Shown: positions 1 through 7,812 of the stretch, piece after piece | Layout: each line of letters opens with the position of its first letter | Position numbering within the stretch: position 1 is the stretch's first letter | DNA from: Chloroflexota bacterium | GTDB lineage: Bacteria; Chloroflexota; UBA11872 | Assembly: GCA_028873795.1 (NCBI GenBank) | Contig: JAPPNP010000003.1 | Coordinates: 1-63,227 of the forward strand | DNA length: 63,227 bases | Direction: 5' to 3' | The notes under the pieces: model-generated | Seen by the model: only the letters and a program-made list of their open reading frames with translations | What the model was told of the DNA's origin: nothing | Databases searched by the model: none | Translations under genes and position numbers: made by a program

Positions 1-52
1 AGCGGTGTTCACCATGTCTCCGAACACCTGTTCACCATGTGTCCGGTCTGGA
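1..52. mobile_element. Probable terminal repeats of an insertion sequence
   Basis: The 12-mer TGTTCACCATGT occurs twice, at 6-17 and 29-40, 23 bases apart, each followed by a similar TCC-containing tail. Closely spaced direct repeats of this kind are found at the ends of IS21/IS481-type elements. The transposase would lie to the left of the window, so the assignment rests only on the repeat pattern. Confidence 0.4.
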
Positions 53-113
53 CAATGGTGAGCGCGGGCAGGCCGGTCGTCAAGGTCTAGCGGACGGGAT
101 TCTTGAGCGACCG

Positions 114-1295
114 CTATTCGCAGACGACGCCATCGTTGTCTCGATCGTTCATGTACTCATACGCCGGATGACCCCGACGAACGGGTGCAATCCCGTGCTC
201 GCGGGCCTCGGCGCAGGTGATCCTGCCGTTCCCGTTTGTATCCCAGCGTTCGAGGGCCGTGCGGCCACTTTCGCTCGCCGGCGGGGACGGGGCCGTGGCG
301 GTCACTTCCGGAGTCGCAGTTGTTGCCGCCGGTCGGTCTTTGAAGATCATTTCCGTCGAGGTGCATCCGGCAAGCACCCGATCAAGGGCATTGGCTTCGG
401 CTTGGTCGATGCTGAGGCCGTACTTACGCCGCACCTGGATGGCCCGGTCGACAAACCAGCACTGATTGAGGTCGGGAAGCCACTCTGCGGCATCCTTCCC
501 GCTTTTCTGGTACCGGTTGACCGCGGGTGACGCCAGCGTGAGGTTCAGGAGATCACCGGCAAACTCCCGACGCCGTTCGCTGGTGGCCGCACACAGCCCG
601 CTGTCGTGGGCTTCTGACCGAGCAACCAGATGCTCGATGTCGGTTTCCCGCGTGCTAGCAAACCAGGTGCCGGTGTATGGCCCGTAGATGTTTCCGCCCT
701 GGCTATCGACAATTCGAGCCTCCACCGACTGAGAGTACGGGTAGTCATCAGCGTCATAGGACGTACAGCGATCCTCAGGTTTCACTTCCAGGCCGCGCCA
801 CTGTCCGGATGTTGAAGCAACGACAGCTGTTGGGGTCGGCGCGGCCGCCGTTGGGCTTGGCGTCAGAGTCGGTGTAGGCGTAGCGGCTACCGCGGTTGGC
901 GTAGGCGTCGGAGTGGGTGCGGGCGCGGCAGCGGTCTGGGTTGGCGTGGGCGTCGGTGTCGGCGGGACAGCTGTTGGGGTCGGCGCGGCCGCCGTTGGAA
1001 TTGGCGTCAGAGTCGGCGTAGGCGTAGCGGCTACCGCGGTCGGCGTAGGCGTAGCGGCTACCGCGGTTGACGTAGGCGTCGGTGTCGGCGCGGCGACCGT
1101 TGCCGTCGGCGTCGGAGTGGGTGCGTGAGCGGCAGCTGTTGCGGTCGGCGATGCTGTGGTGGCGGCCGAAGCGGCAGTAGCCTGCTGAGTAGGATCGTGC
1201 CGTACCGTCGTATCGGTCGGTGCGCAACTGACACCGACGACCAAGAGCAGACCAACGGCCGGAAGAATCGCCCGTCGAAGGCGTGTGGCTGCCAA
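114..1295 (-). CDS. Secreted HNH nuclease-like lipoprotein with Excalibur C-terminus
   Basis: This 393-aa protein starts with a basic, hydrophobic signal ending in a possible lipobox (GVSC, Cys 24). Residues 25-160 are an almost pure Pro/Thr/Ala linker. The next ~150 residues resemble the DUF1524/GmrSD-type HNH domain: the EHLVARSEAHDSGL motif carries the expected catalytic His, followed by a GDLLNLTLASPAVNRYQKS stretch with conserved Asn. The last ~40 residues match the Excalibur calcium-binding domain (DTNGNGRITCAEA, then DRDNDGVVCE). It is probably a surface-anchored nuclease. The nuclease activity is inferred from family motifs; substrate and role are unknown. It stands alone, 213 bp downstream of the M32 peptidase gene on the same strand. 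Confidence 0.8.
   Translation of the reverse strand: MAATRLRRAILPAVGLLLVVGVSCAPTDTTVRHDPTQQATAASAATTASPTATAAAHAPTPTPTATVAAPTPTPTSTAVAATPTPTAVAATPTPTLTPIPTAAAPTPTAVPPTPTPTPTQTAAAPAPTPTPTPTAVAATPTPTLTPSPTAAAPTPTAVVASTSGQWRGLEVKPEDRCTSYDADDYPYSQSVEARIVDSQGGNIYGPYTGTWFASTRETDIEHLVARSEAHDSGLCAATSERRREFAGDLLNLTLASPAVNRYQKSGKDAAEWLPDLNQCWFVDRAIQVRRKYGLSIDQAEANALDRVLAGCTSTEMIFKDRPAATTATPEVTATAPSPPASESGRTALERWDTNGNGRITCAEAREHGIAPVRRGHPAYEYMNDRDNDGVVCE
813..1140. repeat. Degenerate tandem repeats encoding a Pro/Thr-Ala linker
   Basis: Short units built around GTCGGCGTAGGCGT and GCGGCTACCGCGGT recur many times inside the HNH lipoprotein gene and encode its TPTPT/AVAATPTP linker. Units near 1027-1075 are almost identical, which suggests recent slippage or recombination. 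Confidence 0.8.
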
Positions 1296-1508
1296 AGGTG
1301 TTTAGCTCGGCAAGTGCGCCATGCTAGGAATCGGCGGGCTCTGCATTCGACCTGAGACGCCTTCGGCCTCAACGATGCGATGGTACCTGCCCGAATCGAG
1401 TCGGACGCGTTTGGCGGCTAGCCGTCCTCGGCGTCAAACAGGGTAAAGAAGTACTGGTCAAGCCTGCGGCAGGGGCATCGGCACCCGTAGGCGCAGGACA
1501 GCGCCCGG

Positions 1509-3017
1509 CTATGCCAAGCCGTAAATCTCGCCGTATTTGCGGGACAGGTGGTCCATGAGGGCGTCGACGCCGATGGGAGCGCCGGTGACGCGCTGCACCA
1601 TCTCGGCGGCGGTGAACACGCGACCATGGCGGTAGATCAAGTGGCGCAGCCAGTCGTGCAGCGTCGTCAGGTCGCCGCGGCGAATGCGATCGGGCAGGTC
1701 CGGCAGCGCCCGGCGAGCGGCGGCGAACACCTGGGCGCTGATGAGGTTGCCCAGCGTGTAGCCCTGGAAGGCGCCGCCGATGGTGCCGTGGAACCAATGC
1801 ACGTCCTGCAGCACGCCGTCGCGGTCGTCGGGGGGTTCGACGCCGAGGTCGTTGGCATAGCGCGCGCGCCAGGCTTCGGGCAGGTCGCGCACGTCCAGCC
1901 GGCCGTCGAGCAGCTCCAGCTCGAGGTCGAAGCGGAGCATGACGTGCAAGTTGTAGGTGACCTCGTCGGCGTCGGTGCGAATCAGCGACGGCTGCACGTA
2001 GTTGATCGCGGGATAGAAGTCATCCAGCGGCACCGCCCCGAGCTGCTCCGGAAAGATCGATTGCAGGTGCCCGTACTGCCCCTCCCAGAAGTCCCGACCG
2101 CGGCCGACGAAGTTCTCCCAGAGCCGCGATTGACTCTCGTGCATGCCGCTGGAGGCGCCGTCGCCCAGCGGCGTGCCTTCGAGCGCGGGATCGACGCCGA
2201 GCTCGTAGAGCGCGTGGCCGGCTTCGTGCATGGCGCTGAACAGGTGCTCGCCGAGGAAGTGCTCGTCGGCCCGGACGGTGATGCGCACGTCGTCCGCGGC
2301 GAAGCTGGTCATGAAGGGATGCGCCGTGTCGTCGATGCGGCCGCGCTCGAAGTCGAAGCCCATCAGCGCGACCACGCGGCGGGCGAAGTTTCGTTGGGCG
2401 CCGATGGGGAAGTGCCGGCGCACGGGGGCGTCGTCGTTCCCACCGGCGGCGGCGATCCGCCGCAGCAGGGGAACCAGACGCGCTCGCAACTTGGCGAACA
2501 GATCCGAAACTTCGGATGCCGTCATGCCCGGGTCGTGGCGGTCGATCAGCGGATCGGCGACGTGCCGGACGTTGGGGGTGAAGCCGGAGAGCTGCCGGCT
2601 GAGGTCGAGCGTGCGCTCGAGCACGGGCCGGACGGCGGCGAAGTCGTTGGCGGGCCGCGCCTCGATCCAGGCGGCGTACGAGGCCGCCGCATGTTCCTCG
2701 AGCTCGGCGGCGAAGTCGGCCGGCACGCGCACGTCGCGTTCGTAGTCGCGGCGGGTGACGCGAATCAAGGCCGCCTCCGGATGGTCCGACGGCAAGCTGT
2801 CGGCATGTGGCTGCAAGTCGTCGAGCAACGAGCCGATCGCGGCCTCCGTAAAGGCTGTATGGGCCAGTCGTTCGAGCGTGGCGATGTGGCGCCCACGCGA
2901 CGCCGCGCCCTTCGGCGGCATGTAGGTGGTCTGGTCCCAATGGAGCACCGAGGCCGCCGCGCGCAGATCGGCGACTTCGCGCAACCGAAGGCGCAGCTCG
3001 TCAAGCTTGGGGGTCAT
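1509..3017 (-). CDS. Carboxypeptidase Taq-type M32 metallopeptidase
   Basis: The 502-aa product has the length and landmarks of M32 carboxypeptidases, cytoplasmic zinc enzymes that trim C-terminal residues from peptides. The zinc motif HEAGH lies at residues 264-268, with the conserved downstream HESQSRLWENFVGR segment. The N-terminal LHWDQTTYMPPKGAASR is also typical of the family. The start is the ATG at 3017, preceded by a GGAGGA Shine-Dalgarno sequence. The gene lies on the same strand as surE, separated from it by two palindromic repeats. Family is secure; the peptide substrate is unknown. Confidence 0.93.
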   Translation of the reverse strand: MTPKLDELRLRLREVADLRAAASVLHWDQTTYMPPKGAASRGRHIATLERLAHTAFTEAAIGSLLDDLQPHADSLPSDHPEAALIRVTRRDYERDVRVPADFAAELEEHAAASYAAWIEARPANDFAAVRPVLERTLDLSRQLSGFTPNVRHVADPLIDRHDPGMTASEVSDLFAKLRARLVPLLRRIAAAGGNDDAPVRRHFPIGAQRNFARRVVALMGFDFERGRIDDTAHPFMTSFAADDVRITVRADEHFLGEHLFSAMHEAGHALYELGVDPALEGTPLGDGASSGMHESQSRLWENFVGRGRDFWEGQYGHLQSIFPEQLGAVPLDDFYPAINYVQPSLIRTDADEVTYNLHVMLRFDLELELLDGRLDVRDLPEAWRARYANDLGVEPPDDRDGVLQDVHWFHGTIGGAFQGYTLGNLISAQVFAAARRALPDLPDRIRRGDLTTLHDWLRHLIYRHGRVFTAAEMVQRVTGAPIGVDALMDHLSRKYGEIYGLA

Positions 3018-3050
3018 AGGTCCTCCGCTTCGTCATTCGCGCGGATCCGT

Positions 3051-3073
3051 CATTCCCGCGGAGGCGGGAATCC
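3051..3073. repeat. Dispersed palindrome CATTCCCGCG...GGCGGGAATCC
   Basis: This 23-bp hairpin-forming sequence is the core module found, with variations, in at least eight intergenic gaps of this window. Here it lies just upstream of the M32 peptidase start. Confidence 0.85.
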
Positions 3074-3117
3074 ACCCTGCCGTGACCCCCGGGGGCGTGA
3101 TTCTGAGCAACATTCCC

Positions 3118-3201
3118 TGTCATTCCGAGCAACGCGAGGAATCTAAGGGGCGCGGAGCCTGCACTGACGTCCTTAGATTCCTCACTGCGTTCGGAATGAC
3201 A
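3118..3201. repeat. 84-bp inverted-repeat element, copy 1
   Basis: About 31-bp imperfect inverted arms (TGTCATTCCGAGCAACGCGA... and ...GTTCGGAATGACA) flank a short centre. The arm ends are TGTCATTCC and GGAATGACA. A second copy of the same length lies at 16406-16489. It abuts the 3' end of surE and could form a long hairpin in the transcript. Confidence 0.85.
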
Positions 3202-3212
3202 GTTCTACTCCC

Positions 3213-4037
3213 TCACGGGGCCGAGGCGTCAGCCGCGGGCCTGACAACGGGAGAAAAGGCGGCAGCGATGGCAGGCCATGGGTCGTCGCGCATGACCTGC
3301 GCCGTGAACGGATCGGTGACGCAGATCGACACCGCGCCGGCCTTCAGCGCCGCCGTCTCGTCGTCGTCGGTTCCGGGGCCGTCGAAGATCTTGCCGTATT
3401 CCACGCGGACGGTGATCCGATCGCCGTCGACGATCGGCGCTTCCGTGGGGCGCAGGCCCTCGAACAGGGTGAAACGCGCCGGTCGCGTGAGCCACACCGG
3501 CTCAGTGGCCGCGAACCGTTCGGGCGTGTTGATGTTGACCAGCAGCGGTTGTCGCAGGACGCCGTGTCCATTGGCTGCGGCGACGAAGCGCGCAACCGCG
3601 GCGGCGATGGCCCGCTTGTCCTCCGGCGATTGCGGGGTGTGGGATACGGCGATGCCGGTGAACCCGCGATCGAGCGCCACGCGCGCCGCACCCATGGTTC
3701 CCGAGCTCACGTAGCCCTGCACGCCGGTGTTCCAGCCGGGATTGATGCCGGACACGATGACATCGGGCTCGCGGTCGAAGGCGATGGCGCATCCCAGCGC
3801 CGCCAGGTTGGCAGGCGACGCATCCGCCGTGAATCCGGGAACACTCGTGCAGATGCCGTCCGGCGGCGCGGCGCGCCGCAATTCAAACTCCGGCGTCAGC
3901 GCGACGGACATGCCGGCGCCGCTGTAGTTGCGATCCGGCGAGTAGACCTGAACCTCGCCCAGCGGCTCCAGAGCCTCCGCCAGCGCCCACAGACCCCGGT
4001 CCTGGATGCCGTCGTCGTTTACGACCAGGATTCTCAT
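3213..4037 (-). CDS. surE: 5'/3'-nucleotidase SurE
   Basis: SurE is a metal-dependent nucleoside monophosphatase active on survival-related and damaged nucleotides. The product (274 aa) begins MRILVVNDDGI, the signature with the metal-binding Asp pair. It continues with SPDRNYSGAGMS and VSGINPGWNTGVQGYVSSGT, the conserved Asn/Ser metal and phosphate loop. The start is the ATG at 4037; the reading frame is open for 13 codons further upstream, but family members begin at this MRIL. It follows the ABC exporter genes on the same strand after 102 bp. Confidence 0.95.
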   Translation of the reverse strand: MRILVVNDDGIQDRGLWALAEALEPLGEVQVYSPDRNYSGAGMSVALTPEFELRRAAPPDGICTSVPGFTADASPANLAALGCAIAFDREPDVIVSGINPGWNTGVQGYVSSGTMGAARVALDRGFTGIAVSHTPQSPEDKRAIAAAVARFVAAANGHGVLRQPLLVNINTPERFAATEPVWLTRPARFTLFEGLRPTEAPIVDGDRITVRVEYGKIFDGPGTDDDETAALKAGAVSICVTDPFTAQVMRDDPWPAIAAAFSPVVRPAADASAP

Positions 4038-4139
4038 GTAGCCCGCCGAGTGTTCTGCCCAAGATGCCGGGCGCACAGTAGCCGACCGCTCACGAAACGT
4101 CCGCGCCCCCCGGCCGCGTGTCGCCTCTCGCCACCGTGC

Positions 4140-5921
4140 CTATGCCGGACTCGACGATTCACCGCGAAGCAACTGGAGGTCGCAGAGCCGGCGGTAGTGG
4201 TCGTTGCGCGCGTAGAGTTCATCGTGCCGTCCGGCATCCTGCACGCGCCCGCCGTCCAGGAAGACGATGCGGTCGGCTTGACGGACCGTCGCGAGCCGAT
4301 GCGCGATCACCAGCGTGGTGCGCCCGGCGGACGCCCGCTCGAGCCCTTGCTGCACCAGCCACTCGGACTCGGCGTCGAGCGACGACGTGGCCTCATCCAG
4401 CACCAGGATCCGCGGATCGCCGACGATGGCGCGGGCAATTGCGATGCGCTGCACCTGTCCACCCGACAGCCTCACGCCGCGCTCGCCGATGTTGGTGTCG
4501 TAGCCGTGCTCCAGAGCGGTTATGAAGTCATCGGCGTTGGCCAGCACCGCGGCCCGGCGGACGTCGGCCTCGGTGACCGTCTCGCGACCGAGCGAGATGT
4601 TTTCCGAGACCGATCCATCGAAGAGCGTGGCGTCCTGGAACACCACGCCAATGCTCTGGCGCACCGACGCCGCGCTGGCGTCCCGAGTGTCCTGTCCGTC
4701 GATCTCGATGCGACCCGTGCGCGGCTCGTAGAACTTGAGCAACAGGCTGATCAGCGTTGATTTGCCCGCGCCGCTCGGCCCGACCAAGGCCACTTTCTCT
4801 CCAGGTGAAGCGGTCAACGACACCTGATTCAGCACGTCGTCTTCGCCGTAGGAGAATTCAACCTCTCGAACGTTTAGCTCGCCCCGCGAAACCGTGAGCG
4901 AACGTCCGGTAGTTTCGTCGACTTCTCGCGGGGTGTCGAGGAAGCCGAACACCCGGCGCGAGGTGCCGAGAACAACCTGGATTTGGACGAACTCGTTCAG
5001 CACGTTGCGCACGGGGCCGCCGACCTGCAAGAGGTACTGGCCGGAAGCCACGAGGAAGCCGACCGCCACGGTTCCGGCAACGACCGCGTCGGCCAGGAAG
5101 GCCCAGATCGCGATCAACGCAGCCCAATACGCCAGGTGCGCCGTTCGGCCCAAACTCCCGAGGAGCGCGACTCTCACGCGAGCGCGCCACAGGGTTCGCG
5201 TCTCGGAGTCGAGTCGCTCGCCCGCCCACCGTTGCCGGTTGAAGGCCTTCACGTCGCGGGCGCCGCCCACCAGCTCCGTCATCACCGCCGACAGGCGCCC
5301 CATCGCGTTCTGCACGCCTCGGCCGGCGGCCTGGGTCCGCCCCCTGACGCGCGTCGCCATCAGCGCGTGAATCGGGAGCGTCGCGACAGTGATCAGTCCC
5401 AACCGCCAGTCGATGACGAACATGATGACCAGATAGCCGGGCAGCCGCAGCGCGTTGGCGCAAACCACCGATACCGCGTGCAGGTAGACGGTTGAGATCA
5501 CAGCCGCGTCGGCGGTGAGATGCGACACGATGTCGCCCGTGCGCCGCCCGCGCAGATCGCCGATGGGAATGCGCTGCGCCTGTTGCAGCACCTCCTGGCG
5601 CATCCGGGACATGGCGCCCTCGGCCGCGCGAGTGTGAAACCAATGTCCGAACACGGCGGCGAGCCCGAGCGCGACCCCGCAGCCGGCGATCCCGAGCAGG
5701 GTGGGAATCAGCAGGCCCCGGTCTTGCTTGCCGAAGACGTCGTCGATGAGGACATGCAGCAGCCAGGGCCGGGTGAGCAGGACGGCGGAGTTTCCGGCGG
5801 TCATGGCCGCGGCCCCGGCGTAGTCGAGGCGCCAGCCGCGCAGATAGCCCCACAGCCGCGAGGCGATCTCCCGGTCGGAGATCGCCGGCGGCGCGGCCGC
5901 GCCCGTCGCTAGCGCGGTCAC
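4140..5921 (-). CDS. ABC exporter half-transporter (permease-ATPase), second of pair
   Basis: This is a fused exporter subunit of about 593 aa. An N-terminal six-helix membrane domain is followed by an ATPase domain with Walker A GPSGAGKST, signature LSGGQ and Walker B ILVLDEATSSLD. The chosen start is the GTG at 5921, 22 bp after the stop of the first half-transporter gene. The frame stays open into that upstream gene, but the extra sequence is only its shadow. With its neighbour it probably forms a heterodimeric multidrug- or lipid-type exporter; the substrate cannot be read from the sequence. Confidence 0.92.
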   Translation of the reverse strand: MTALATGAAAPPAISDREIASRLWGYLRGWRLDYAGAAAMTAGNSAVLLTRPWLLHVLIDDVFGKQDRGLLIPTLLGIAGCGVALGLAAVFGHWFHTRAAEGAMSRMRQEVLQQAQRIPIGDLRGRRTGDIVSHLTADAAVISTVYLHAVSVVCANALRLPGYLVIMFVIDWRLGLITVATLPIHALMATRVRGRTQAAGRGVQNAMGRLSAVMTELVGGARDVKAFNRQRWAGERLDSETRTLWRARVRVALLGSLGRTAHLAYWAALIAIWAFLADAVVAGTVAVGFLVASGQYLLQVGGPVRNVLNEFVQIQVVLGTSRRVFGFLDTPREVDETTGRSLTVSRGELNVREVEFSYGEDDVLNQVSLTASPGEKVALVGPSGAGKSTLISLLLKFYEPRTGRIEIDGQDTRDASAASVRQSIGVVFQDATLFDGSVSENISLGRETVTEADVRRAAVLANADDFITALEHGYDTNIGERGVRLSGGQVQRIAIARAIVGDPRILVLDEATSSLDAESEWLVQQGLERASAGRTTLVIAHRLATVRQADRIVFLDGGRVQDAGRHDELYARNDHYRRLCDLQLLRGESSSPA

Positions 5922-5943
5922 TACTCGCAACCCTTGCGGCGGA

Positions 5944-7704
5944 TCATCCGTCCCCCGACTCCGTGGCCGGCTGCATCTGCCGGTCGCACAGGTCGCGGTA
6001 GAGATTGCACCGCGCGTAGAGCTCGTCGTGGCGTCCGACATCCAGCACGCGGCCCTCGTCGAGCACGACGACTTGATCCGCCTGATGCACCGTGGACAGC
6101 CGATGGGCGACGACAATCGTGGTCCGTCCCTCGCGGGCGCGTTCCAGGCCCTGCAGCACCAGGTGCTCCGATTCGGCATCGAGCGCGGACGTGGCCTCGT
6201 CGAGCACCAGCACGCGCGGATCGCCGGCAATGGCGCGCGCGATGGCAATGCGCTGCGCCTGGCCGCCCGACAGGCGGAGGGCGCGCTCACCGACCTGGGT
6301 GTCGAAGCCGTCGCGCGCAGCCTGGACGAAATCGGTTGCGGCGGCAATGTCGGTGGCCTTGGCGACCTCGCGCTGCCCGATGCCGTCGCGTCCGAAGCCA
6401 ATGTTGTCGGTGATGGACCCATGAAAGAGCACCGGGTCTTGGAACACGACGCCCACGTGCCGACGCACCTCCGTCGCGCTCGCGGATCCGATGTCTTGCC
6501 CGTCAAGCCGGATCTCACCGGCGCTCGGCTGGAGGAATCGCAACAGCAGGTTCACGACGGTCGACTTTCCGGCGCCGCTTGGACCCACGACCGCCGTCGT
6601 CGAGCCGCCCGGCACGTTAAACGACACGTCGTGCAGCACCGGCGTGTTGGCCATGTATGCCGCGTGGACGCCGCGAAACTCGATGTCGCCGCGAGTTACG
6701 GCCAGCGACGTGCCATCGCCCGCGTCGTCTTCCGCCGGCGTGTCCAGGAACCCGAAGAGGCGTCGCGCGGCGCCCACGGCGTGCAGCAAGTCGACATAGG
6801 CCATGGTCAGCGGCGTGACTTCACGGTTGAGCCATGAGAGATAGCCCGCCAGCGCCAGGGCGAACCCAATGGTCACCTCGCCGCCGAAGATCGGCTCCGC
6901 CAGCACGAGGAAGATGCCGGCGTAGACGATCCAGAAGATGGTGGTGGTCACCCAGGTCCAGCCGACGATGAAGCCCTGATACACGCGCGCATCGCGCAGC
7001 GCCAACAGCAGGCGCCGCAGCCGTTCGAGCGACCAGGCCTGGCGATTGAAGGCGCGAATGTCGCGCATGCCGGCGATGAGCTCGGTGGCCAGGCCGCCGA
7101 GCTCGCCGGTTGCGGATTGGACGCTCTGCGCGGCACGCACGTGGTGCCCCTGGCGCAGCCGCGGCAGCAGCATGTACAGCGGAACCAGCACGGCGGCGAT
7201 CAGGCCGAACCGCCAGTCGATGATCGCCACGACGATGACGATGCCGAGGACCGAAATGGCGGCGGCGAGCCCGTTGCCGTAGGCCTGCTCGTAGGCCTCG
7301 GCAATCGCGGCCGAGTCGGCGGTGAAGTGGGTGACCGTGTCGCCGGTGCGGTGCCCGCGGAAGTAGGCGAGCGGCAGTCGCAGCACCTGGTCCATCAGCG
7401 CTCGCCGCAGGACGTTGGCCGCCTGTTCGCCGGCGCTCGTGAAGAGGTAGTTGGCCGCGACACCGCCAACCGCTCCCGCGATCGCCAGCGCGCCGATGGC
7501 GATGAGCAGCGGCGGCAGCAGGCTCAGGTCGCCGCCGATGGCAACGTCGTCAACCAAGGCCTTGAGCAGCAGCGGCGCCGGAAGCTCCGCGCCAACCGTG
7601 ACCAGCGAGGCCACCACGGCGCCCAACTGCGCCTTCCAGTGCGGTCGCAGATAGGACGCCATGCGGCGAACCGTGCGCGGGATGTTTTCGTTCGGCTGGC
7701 TCAT
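5944..7704 (-). CDS. ABC exporter half-transporter (permease-ATPase), first of pair
   Basis: The 586-aa protein begins MSQPNENIPRTVRRMASYL and has a six-segment transmembrane domain (roughly residues 20-300). A nucleotide-binding domain follows with Walker A GPSGAGKST, signature LSGGQ and Walker B VLVLDEATSALD. Both half-transporters keep intact consensus sites, so neither is visibly a degenerate partner. It lies 108 bp downstream of thrS on the same strand. It probably works as a heterodimer with the next gene; substrate unknown. Confidence 0.93.
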   Translation of the reverse strand: MSQPNENIPRTVRRMASYLRPHWKAQLGAVVASLVTVGAELPAPLLLKALVDDVAIGGDLSLLPPLLIAIGALAIAGAVGGVAANYLFTSAGEQAANVLRRALMDQVLRLPLAYFRGHRTGDTVTHFTADSAAIAEAYEQAYGNGLAAAISVLGIVIVVAIIDWRFGLIAAVLVPLYMLLPRLRQGHHVRAAQSVQSATGELGGLATELIAGMRDIRAFNRQAWSLERLRRLLLALRDARVYQGFIVGWTWVTTTIFWIVYAGIFLVLAEPIFGGEVTIGFALALAGYLSWLNREVTPLTMAYVDLLHAVGAARRLFGFLDTPAEDDAGDGTSLAVTRGDIEFRGVHAAYMANTPVLHDVSFNVPGGSTTAVVGPSGAGKSTVVNLLLRFLQPSAGEIRLDGQDIGSASATEVRRHVGVVFQDPVLFHGSITDNIGFGRDGIGQREVAKATDIAAATDFVQAARDGFDTQVGERALRLSGGQAQRIAIARAIAGDPRVLVLDEATSALDAESEHLVLQGLERAREGRTTIVVAHRLSTVHQADQVVVLDEGRVLDVGRHDELYARCNLYRDLCDRQMQPATESGDG

Positions 7705-7812
7705 GAGCGCTCGGGAGTTCGTTCCTCGGCCCGTCGCCGGGTCCGGCCGACTGTCGGGTCTGAAGGAGGTCGCACTAGCGCTGAGGCGTACTCGGACGTG
7801 AAGTCGGCATCG

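Noticed and set aside
1548-3146. Long open frame on the plus strand opposite the M32 peptidase gene
   Set aside because: It is the antisense shadow of a GC-rich gene; the peptide is low in complexity and matches no family.
5922-6518. Upstream extension of the second ABC half-transporter to 792 aa
   Set aside because: The extra N-terminal part is Arg/Ser/Pro-rich and lies entirely in another frame of the first half-transporter gene.
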